A stretch of DNA of 19,399 nt from Chloroflexota bacterium (GTDB lineage Bacteria; Chloroflexota; Anaerolineae; Caldilineales; Caldilineaceae): the NCBI GenBank assembly GCA_003577005.1, contig QEUW01000104.1, forward strand, positions 1-19,399, written 5' to 3'. Positions 14,079-19,399 of this stretch are shown here, in pieces. A program made the translations under genes and the position numbers. Below the pieces are notes generated by a model. That model saw only the letters and a list, made by a program, of their open reading frames with translations. It did not search any database and had not been told where the DNA came from. Positions within the stretch are counted from its first letter, which is position 1, and the number at the start of each line of letters is the position of its first letter.

Positions 14079-16703
14079 GTGCTTGAGACTCCGCTCAAAG
14101 AGCAGCAGGCTCGCGATGACACTGTGACCGAACCACATTCGTTTATCCCCACGCTGGCGGCGCCCTATCTGACGCCCTTTATCGGCCGCCAAACCGAAGT
14201 TGACGGGATCCTCCGGTTGCTCCAAGACCCCAACTGCCAGCTCCTCACACTCGTAGGCGTTGGGGGCACCGGCAAGACCCGGCTTGCACTCCAGGTGGCA
14301 ACCCATTTGCACGCGGCGGGCTATCATCTCGCCATTGTTGACCTTCAGCCGGTCCCCTCTGCCGACCTGTTGGCGGTCGCCATCATCGATGCGGTGGGTC
14401 TGCCCCGCAAGCGCGCCGAAGAGCCGGCGCGCCAGCTAGTGCATGGCCTGCAAGCGCGCGAGTTGGTGTTGGTGCTCGACAACTTTGAACACTTGCTAGA
14501 CGGGGTGGATCTGATCAGCGAGTTGCTTGCTGCCGCCCCCCATGTAACAATGCTGGTTACATCAAGGGTTGTGCTCGGGCTTCAGGAAGAGTGGCTTTAT
14601 CCGGTTGGGGGTCTTCATTTTCCCGATGCGTCGTCTACACCCGCCGAGGCGGAGAGCCTGGCCGGGTACGATGCCGTCAACCTTTTTGTCACCTGTGCGC
14701 GGCGAGTACGCCCCGACTTCCAGCTAGAGAGCGAGGCGGAGGGTGTCGTGCGCCTCTGCCGCACGGTCGAGGGGATGCCCCTGGCGATTGAGCTGGCGGC
14801 TGCGTGGGCCGGTTCGCTGACAGCCACTGCCATTGCCGACGAGATCGAGCGCGACCTCGATTTTCTAGCCACACCACGGCGGAATGTGGCCGCGAAGCAT
14901 CGCAGCATCCAGATTGTCTTTCAACGCACGTGGCAACTCCTCACGCCGGAGGAGCGCGCTGTCTTCAAACGCCTCTCGGTCTTCCGCGGTGGCTTTGACC
15001 GGGCGGCCGCGGAGTACGTCGCCGGTGCGTCGTTGGCTACACTAGCGGGGCTGGTTGACAAATCGCTGTTGCGCCGGGGCGCCGGTGGCCGCTATGAGAT
15101 TCACGAACTGCTGCGCCAGTATGCAGAGGAACAGCTCGCCCAAACGGCCGCCGATCAGGTCGATGCGCATGACCGCCACAGCAGCTACTACGCGGACTTT
15201 CTCTATGAACAGATCAACGAACTGACAACGCAACAGCGCGGCGCGCTGGCCAGGACGGCAACCGAACTCGACAACATCCGTGTGGCGTGGCAATGGGCCA
15301 CGCGCCAGGCCAAACTGGCGGATCTCGCGCGCGCAGCGATGGCCTTTTTTGCCTTTTGCCAGGGGCAGAGCCGCTACCGAGAAGGGGTGGAAGCGCTGGC
15401 TGCTGCCTTTCATGCGCTGGCAGACCTGCCCACTTCCCCCACATGCAACCAGACCTGCGCTGAACTACTGACCGGCCGCGGCTGGCTGGAGTTGCGGCTT
15501 GGACGTATCGACCAGGCCGCGCAGGCACTGGAGATGGCTGCAACATTCTACGAGACCGGGGACCTGCTGCCAGTGCCAGTGATGGGTTCCGACCCGGCAG
15601 CAGCGTTGCCCCTTGTGGCGGTGATCCGCGGGGATTATGCCGGGGCCGAAGCCGCAGCAGAGCGAGCCTGGCAATCCGCTTCAGCCCGGAATGACCCGGC
15701 CAACCTGGCGCTAACCGGCTACAGCCGGACAAGCGCCGCCATTGCGCTGGGGAAATATAGCGAGGCGCTTCAGTACGCTGAAGATACGCTAGCCCTCACC
15801 AAGGCAGTAGGCAATCAATGGTTTCTGGCCTATGTCTACAACCATTTAGGGGAAGCAACGCAAGCATTGGGCGAGCGCGCCGCGGCCAAAGAATACTACA
15901 AATCCAGCTATGCGATACGTCAGGAATTTGCCGACCCGGAAGGCATGGCAGTGGCGCTCAACCACCTGGGCGAGCTGGCGTTGCTCGACCACGATTTTGC
16001 GCAGGCCCGCGATCTCTACCAGCAGAGCCTTGCCATCTATCAGGAGATTGGGGATCAGGGCGGGTTGGTGCAGGCGCTGCAAGGTCTGGGTCTGGCGGCC
16101 TGGCGGCTCGACGACGAAGCGCAGGCGCGACACCACTTACAGCGGGCGCTCCAACTGGCGGCCACTGCGCAACTGACACCACTTGTGCTCTCAGTCATCG
16201 TTGAGATCGGCTTATTTCTCCTGGAAGACGGCCTCGCGGAGCAAGGGTGGTCTGCGTTGGCTTTTGCCTTTCATCACCCGGCAACCGATCAGGCGACCCG
16301 GGTCAGAGTTCAAGCATCTCTCTCGCATTACCGTTCAAGCGCAAACCTGGTAGACAGTGCGCACGCAGAACAACCAGCCGATCAGTCGAGCGCACTCGAT
16401 GCACTGGTTAGCGCCCTGACGACGACACTCGCCCTCTCCAGCGCGGAAACAGGTCAGGCAGCCACACCGCCCGACGAAGCGCAGGAGAGTCCGCCGCCCC
16501 CCGCTCATAATGCGCTCAGTGAGCGAGAGCTTGAGGTGCTGAGGTTGCTCGCGGCCGGGCACAGCAACCAAGAAATTGCGAATGCGCTGGTTGTCACGCT
16601 CAGCACGGTCAAGGCGCACTGTAACAACATCTACAGCAAACTGGATGTCCGCAACCGGCTCCAGGCCATTGGCCGCGCCAGGGAATTGGGCCTGCTGTCA
16701 TAG
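14079..16703 (+). CDS. NB-ARC/TPR transcriptional regulator with LuxR DNA-binding domain
   Basis: This is a large signal-transducing ATPase regulator (STAND/LAL-like). From GTG 14079, which has AAGGAAG (14066-14072) 6 bases upstream, it is 874 residues; ATG 14055 would add eight residues but has no ribosome site. Order of domains: TPFIGRQTEVDGI entry motif; P-loop GVGGTGKT (60-67, Lys66); Walker B VLVLDNFEH with Asp134; sensor TSRVVLG; GMPLAIELAAAW; a winged-helix-like part (TWQLLTPEERAVFKRLSVF). About 400 residues of TPR-like helices follow (YNHLGEATQALGERAAAKEYY, ALNHLGELALLDHDFAQARDL). Last comes a LuxR helix-turn-helix from residue 813 (LSERELEVLRLLAAGHSNQE, then STVKAHCNNIYSKL). The TPR region presumably senses a ligand or partner and ATP binding drives oligomerisation. 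It follows the FAD oxidase unit on the same strand and may control it. Confidence 0.92.
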   Translation: MLETPLKEQQARDDTVTEPHSFIPTLAAPYLTPFIGRQTEVDGILRLLQDPNCQLLTLVGVGGTGKTRLALQVATHLHAAGYHLAIVDLQPVPSADLLAVAIIDAVGLPRKRAEEPARQLVHGLQARELVLVLDNFEHLLDGVDLISELLAAAPHVTMLVTSRVVLGLQEEWLYPVGGLHFPDASSTPAEAESLAGYDAVNLFVTCARRVRPDFQLESEAEGVVRLCRTVEGMPLAIELAAAWAGSLTATAIADEIERDLDFLATPRRNVAAKHRSIQIVFQRTWQLLTPEERAVFKRLSVFRGGFDRAAAEYVAGASLATLAGLVDKSLLRRGAGGRYEIHELLRQYAEEQLAQTAADQVDAHDRHSSYYADFLYEQINELTTQQRGALARTATELDNIRVAWQWATRQAKLADLARAAMAFFAFCQGQSRYREGVEALAAAFHALADLPTSPTCNQTCAELLTGRGWLELRLGRIDQAAQALEMAATFYETGDLLPVPVMGSDPAAALPLVAVIRGDYAGAEAAAERAWQSASARNDPANLALTGYSRTSAAIALGKYSEALQYAEDTLALTKAVGNQWFLAYVYNHLGEATQALGERAAAKEYYKSSYAIRQEFADPEGMAVALNHLGELALLDHDFAQARDLYQQSLAIYQEIGDQGGLVQALQGLGLAAWRLDDEAQARHHLQRALQLAATAQLTPLVLSVIVEIGLFLLEDGLAEQGWSALAFAFHHPATDQATRVRVQASLSHYRSSANLVDSAHAEQPADQSSALDALVSALTTTLALSSAETGQAATPPDEAQESPPPPAHNALSERELEVLRLLAAGHSNQEIANALVVTLSTVKAHCNNIYSKLDVRNRLQAIGRARELGLLS

Positions 16704-16914
16704 CGTACCCGCCGCTATATGGATCCTTATGAACAATTTGGCGTACTTCCCACGTTGCCATCATCAGGTCGATGGTCGCCTGCGCGCAGGTCTGCTGACG
16801 CTTGTTCGTGCAACGGCTAACAGGAAACCGTAGCAAAAGCAGACAGAACGTGCTAACGATTCATGAGATACTGTTACCAGCATCTATCAACGTGGCCGGT
16901 CTCGCCAGCAAACC

Positions 16915-17682
16915 ATGTACTACTCATCACAGTCGCCAAAAGAAGCTAGCGTCCTCGTTGTAGATCCACAACACCTACTGCGCAATGCCCTTTGTGCTGA
17001 GGTGCGCATCGATTGTAGCATTACAGCGTATGAAGCGCGCACGAGTGGCGAGGCCATTGCCCTGACACAAGAAGTGCAACCAGATGTAGTACTTCTCGAC
17101 CTGGGTGTGCAGGATGCTTCCAGCGCCGAGCTCCTGCAACAGTTTCTAGAGGGGAACACTCGCCTCGGCCTCCTGGTCTATTCGGATACGTTGGCTGGCA
17201 GACTCAAAGAGAGCACTGTATCATACATGATGCAATCCCCTTCTGTAAAGCACTTTAGCCTTGCCTTGCGCTGTATGTGCAGCGAGATGTTGCTGTCAGA
17301 ACCAGACATGGCCCATCGTTTTTTTCGCACCTGGCACCAACACGCTTTAGAGGCATGGGCGCCAGGTACGTCAGAGCGAAGGCAGCTGAAAGTCCTCGTG
17401 CTTGCGTTGCGCGATTTGTCGAGCCAGGGCAGCAGCACGTGGCAATTTATAACAAGCCGGTGGAAAAGACCACACCTGGAAAATTGGATCTTCGCCCGCC
17501 ACTCGCTAACGACGGACTTCCGGCAACTGATCCGCTATGCTGGGGACTGGATGTCACGCAATTGGAGGGTGGTACGGCAGTTTGGGTACTCCTTTATCTC
17601 TTCGCTCTGGGCTAGCGAATCCTCTTTGGCGCCCACAAAGACTAATTCTCACACCCGACCATTCCATCGACTGTCCGTGTAG
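16915..17682 (+). CDS. Response-regulator-like protein with damaged or divergent C-terminus
   Basis: This is a 255-residue protein. Residues about 12-125 look like a NarL-type receiver: VLVVDPQHLLRNAL with Asp17, then PDVVLLDLGVQD with the phospho-acceptor Asp62, then LLVYSD. The conserved Lys that normally precedes the last helix is Gln here (SYMMQSPS), so phosphorylation signalling may be impaired. After SERRQLKVLVLAL the frame does not give a LuxR helix-turn-helix. Parts of one appear in the neighbouring frame (17433-17474, HVAIYNKPVEKTT) and then again in this frame (HLENWIFARHSLTTDF). The gene may therefore be a recent pseudogene or contain sequence errors. The start has no ribosome site; ATG 16915 is simply the first in frame. 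It follows the big LuxR regulator by 211 bases on the same strand. Confidence 0.6.
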   Translation: MYYSSQSPKEASVLVVDPQHLLRNALCAEVRIDCSITAYEARTSGEAIALTQEVQPDVVLLDLGVQDASSAELLQQFLEGNTRLGLLVYSDTLAGRLKESTVSYMMQSPSVKHFSLALRCMCSEMLLSEPDMAHRFFRTWHQHALEAWAPGTSERRQLKVLVLALRDLSSQGSSTWQFITSRWKRPHLENWIFARHSLTTDFRQLIRYAGDWMSRNWRVVRQFGYSFISSLWASESSLAPTKTNSHTRPFHRLSV

Positions 17683-18048
17683 ATAGGAAAGTCACAGGTG
17701 TAGTAGCGCACTATTGAATCCCCTCTGCACAATCATATCACACGTTGTCCCCCTTATTAGCGCACTTGCGCCACACACCGGTGTACTGCACCCATCACGT
17801 ACCGGCACAAAAACAAAACCGAACGCGGCGATTATCATACTTGGTGAAGTCTTGCCAAATACGACAAAAGTCGTAGCAATCGTCCGCTACTGCGCGTAAC
17901 CTAGAAAAAACTCAGCTACACCGCGGTTGCTTTGAAGCCAGAAGTTTTCCCGGTCATTTTTTTAGAAGTAAACTTGGGACTTCCAACAGAGCCCCGTGCG
18001 GCGGGTAAGTGTTGTGCTTTTCTATAGTATCATTCAAAGGATCTTCTG
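17683..18048. other. Intergenic region without recognisable gene
   Basis: This is 366 bases, less GC-rich than the surroundings. A 61-codon open frame (17714-17899) has no ribosome site or family resemblance. A small hairpin, TACGAC-AAAA-GTCGTA, is at 17860-17875. A TATAGTAT stretch (18023-18030) just upstream of the next gene could be a -10 element, but I see no matching -35. Confidence 0.45.
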
Positions 18049-18486
18049 ATGACACCCCACATTGAAATTGACACTCAGCCCAAAACGCAACTGAGCGGCA
18101 GCGAATGGATCAAGCTTGGTCTGGTCACAGCCTTTGTGAGCATTGCGGTTGTGTTGGCTGTGCAAGCCCTGGCTATTGCACTATGGCCGGAGATCGCACT
18201 TTTTGCACCGTTGGACAGTTATGTGCGCTCAGCGCTTTTCACATCGATCCCGGTGATCGGTGCGACCTTTTTGTTGGCATGGCTGGTTGGCCGGCAGGAG
18301 CGAGCACCCCAACGCTTCATCACGATTTCAGTCATTGTGTTGCTCGTCAGCATCATCCCCGATTACATGCTGCCCGTGCCGAACAAAACAGTACTGGCCA
18401 GCAGCGTCGCTGCCTTCTTGCATGTCGTAGCCGCGCTCATCATTGTGGTCATGCTGCTCACCGGTTATCAACGGTCTGCGCGGTAG
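18049..18486 (+). CDS. DUF6069-like small integral membrane protein
   Basis: This is a 145-residue inner-membrane protein of unknown function. ATG 18049 follows AAAGGA (18036-18041) 7 bases upstream. A short polar N-terminus is followed by four hydrophobic segments, at about residues 22-46 (VTAFVSIAVVLAVQALAIAL), 62-82 (SIPVIGATFLLAWLVG), 90-110 (ITISVIVLLVSIIPDYMLP) and 116-140 (AAFLHVVAALIIVVMLLTGY). The four-helix layout, the basic loop after helix 2 and the SIIPDYMLP element match DUF6069 as I remember it; this is a family-level guess. It is probably monocistronic. A weak CCACAT/ATGTGG stem (18501-18519) follows the stop codon. Confidence 0.72.
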   Translation: MTPHIEIDTQPKTQLSGSEWIKLGLVTAFVSIAVVLAVQALAIALWPEIALFAPLDSYVRSALFTSIPVIGATFLLAWLVGRQERAPQRFITISVIVLLVSIIPDYMLPVPNKTVLASSVAAFLHVVAALIIVVMLLTGYQRSAR

Positions 18487-18646
18487 CTGGTTTGTCCCGT
18501 CCACATGCTGAATATGTGGCTTCGGTATGAGTTCAGCCGAACGGTGCCAACCTTTGTACCTGGGTAACGATCCGGTCACTAGACCCTTCGTCGCTCTTGA
18601 TAGTCGAGGCCGTTATACTTCTCTCCTGCAATTAACCGCAAAAGAC

Positions 18647-18701
18647 AGGAGCCTCCTGGAGCAACGACGGCGTGCGCCGCCTGTGGCTCCAGGAGGCTCC
18701 T
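18647..18701. repeat. Strong hairpin at the 3' end of the DUF3309 gene
   Basis: AGGAGCCTCCTGGAGC (18647-18662) has its exact reverse complement at 18686-18701, with an inner CGGCG/CGCCG stem (18668-18672, 18675-18679). On the minus strand it begins 3 bases beyond the DUF3309 stop codon. There is no U-tract on that strand; it could stabilise the mRNA end, or be another mobile-type palindrome like those elsewhere in the window. Confidence 0.82.
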
Positions 18702-18703
18702 AC

Positions 18704-18862
18704 TTAGAGTCGCCCCAGTAACAACAAGATGAGCACGATCACTAGAATTATCCCAATGATACCGCTCGGATAATATCCCCAACCCCGACTGTATGGCCAG
18801 GTTGGGATGGCGCCTAACAACAGCAAAATCAGAACGATGAGCAGAATCGTGCCGAGCGTCAT
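18704..18862 (-). CDS. DUF3309 family small membrane protein
   Basis: This is a 52-residue protein that is almost entirely the DUF3309 signature. It starts MTLGTILLIVLILLLLGAIP, continues TWPYSRGWGYYPSG, and ends in a second hydrophobic segment, IIGIILVIVLILLLLGRL. Two membrane helices flank a short Trp/Tyr-rich loop. Function is unknown; the family is widespread in soil and environmental bacteria, often near stress-related genes. The open frame extends 18 codons further upstream, but ATG 18860-18862 matches the family start and has a purine-rich GAAAGAGAG just before it. It has its own strong promoter (18916-18944, minus) and a hairpin directly after the stop codon, so it is transcribed alone. 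Confidence 0.9.
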   Translation of the reverse strand: MTLGTILLIVLILLLLGAIPTWPYSRGWGYYPSGIIGIILVIVLILLLLGRL

Positions 18863-18915
18863 AGTTGTCTCTCTTTCTAAGCGTCCTTCACAAAAGTCTG
18901 CAGGTACTACTGGCA

Positions 18916-18944
18916 ATCATAAGTCCTAAAATAGAGACTGTCAA
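18916..18944 (-). promoter_or_regulatory. Near-consensus sigma-70 promoter of the DUF3309 gene
   Basis: On the minus strand TTGACA (18944-18939), a 17-base spacer and TATGAT (18921-18916) form an almost perfect promoter. Transcription would start near 18909, leaving a leader of about 47 bases. This is the strongest promoter-like sequence in the window, suggesting abundant expression of the tiny membrane protein. Confidence 0.72.
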
Positions 18945-19047
18945 GGCCGTTGCGAGATCAGTGCAGGGGTTCTCAAAAGTCAAAAGAGGTAAGCAAGCGG
19001 TGAAGGAAAACGACTCCGTTGCTGGGAAACTTGAAGGTGCAAACTAA
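18945..19047 (+). pseudogene. Possible remnant of a CsbD-like stress protein gene
   Basis: The plus strand reads SKVKRGKQAVKENDSVAGKL followed by EGAN and a stop at 19045-19047. This is a Lys/Glu-rich stretch reminiscent of the repeated KxKxAVGK...GKxEGA pattern of CsbD family proteins, which often occur near DUF3309 genes. The front lacks a proper start and ribosome site and overlaps the opposing promoter. VKDQ follows the stop in the next register. The resemblance is weak and short; this could be chance. Confidence 0.25.
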
Positions 19048-19073
19048 GTCAAGGACCAGCAAAGGAGCCGAAA

Positions 19074-19181
19074 ATGGAGTGTAGCATATTTGTTGAGAAA
19101 ACGCAGGTGCCACGCAGCGGCGAGGCGATGGAGCCGAAGAGTGTGTATCAGGCCCTGCAGCGGGTCACAGATCGGCACTAA
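19074..19181 (+). CDS. 35-residue open frame, possible transposase N-terminal fragment
   Basis: ATG 19074 has an excellent AAAGGAG (19061-19067) 6 bases upstream, and the frame runs 35 codons to TAA 19179-19181. The end, KSVYQALQRVTDRH, resembles the start of ISAs1/H-repeat-type transposases (a Leu/Tyr-Gln-Ala...Val-x-Asp-Arg-Arg block), as I recall that family. No continuation of such a transposase is recognisable in the 190 bases that follow, so if the match is real the element is a heavily decayed stub. It may equally be a genuine small peptide of unknown role. Confidence 0.3.
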   Translation: MECSIFVEKTQVPRSGEAMEPKSVYQALQRVTDRH

Positions 19182-19301
19182 GTCTTGTTCATATCAAAGC
19201 ATCGTCTTGGGGGTCAGGTTACGGGATTGCCGGTCGAGGAGAAACTCTTGTATCCCCTGGTCAAGTTGGGTTGTGGGTTGAGTGGTGGAAAGTAGCATAA
19301 A
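19182..19301. other. Spacer between the short open frame and the tRNA terminator
   Basis: There is no supported gene or RNA. The continuation after the 19181 stop stays open in the same frame to TAG 19295-19297, with GGQVTGLPVEEKLLYP, but I recognise no family; it could be decayed coding sequence. Confidence 0.35.
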
Positions 19302-19345
19302 TGCGAAAACCCTCTGCTCCACTATCCCGAGTGACACAGAGGGTT
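19302..19345 (-). terminator. Intrinsic terminator of the tRNA-Asn gene
   Basis: On the minus strand AACCCTCTG (19345-19337) pairs with CAGAGGGTT (19316-19308), a 9-bp stem with a 20-base loop. It continues into TTTTCGCATTT (a T-run begins within the stem end), typical of a rho-independent terminator. It lies 26 bases downstream of the tRNA 3' end. Confidence 0.75.
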
Positions 19346-19371
19346 CACATTGCCATACCTTGCAATATAGG

Positions 19372-19399
19372 CTCCCCGGGCTGGACTCGAACCAACAAC
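19372..19399 (-). tRNA. tRNA-Asn, 3' part only (cut by window end)
   Basis: The minus strand reads GTTGG-TTCGAGT-CCAGC, a complete T-arm with one G-T pair, then the 3' acceptor strand CCGGGGA and discriminator G at 19372. CCA is not encoded (CCT follows). An acceptor that would pair with a TCCCCGG 5' end, plus discriminator G and this T-arm, is typical of bacterial tRNA-Asn. The anticodon lies outside the window, so the amino acid is inferred. Confidence 0.72.

Noticed and set aside
16779..16790. 12-bp perfect palindrome CCTGCGCGCAGG
   Set aside because: Short, GC-only alternating sequence with no loop, so it cannot form a good hairpin; it may be a protein site but nothing around it supports that.
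17714..17899. 61-codon open frame between the response-regulator-like gene and the DUF6069 gene
   Set aside because: No ribosome site, no family resemblance and no coding-like codon pattern; treated as spacer.

Overview
The window looks like chromosomal DNA of a GC-rich, free-living bacterium, most likely Chloroflexota (Caldilinea/Anaerolineae type). This is inferred from several traits together: sugar ABC operons with alanine/proline-rich lipoprotein linkers, a very large NB-ARC/TPR/LuxR regulator, a secreted protein ending in a short FLPLI-like tail, and frequent TTG/GTG starts behind strong AAAGGAG ribosome sites. No plasmid, phage or CRISPR signature is visible.

Left part (1-5660): the end of one sugar ABC permease gene, cut by the window edge, is followed by a complete operon with its own promoter: a glucose-type substrate-binding lipoprotein and two inner-membrane permeases. 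No ATPase gene is present, so a shared MsmK/MalK-type ATPase elsewhere is expected. Next is the wreck of a peptide/nickel-type ABC operon. A promoter, ribosome site and lipoprotein signal peptide remain, but they run directly into the P-loop of an OppF/DppF-like ATPase, which itself carries an in-frame stop and two frameshifts.

Middle (5674-13643): a 1068-residue secreted metzincin-like zinc protease lies on the minus strand. Divergent from it is a DinB-like gene. After a hairpin-rich spacer come four closely spaced plus-strand genes: a cupin, a DUF3237 protein, a lipoprotein with two cupredoxin-like domains (only the second keeps a copper-type ligand set) and a berberine-bridge-type FAD oxidoreductase. 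Together they look like an uncharacterised oxidative small-molecule module.

Right part (14079-19399): an NB-ARC/TPR/LuxR regulator, a response-regulator-like gene whose DNA-binding tail reads sensibly only across two frame changes, a DUF6069 membrane protein, a 52-residue DUF3309 protein on the minus strand with a near-consensus promoter, weak gene remnants, and the 3' end of a tRNA-Asn on the minus strand with its terminator.

The most striking feature outside the genes is the number of strong palindromes. At least ten intergenic hairpins with 8-18 bp stems, each of different sequence, sit at or near gene ends. They include a duplicated 48-bp hairpin unit and a 12-bp inverted repeat that would mask the ribosome site of the cupin gene.
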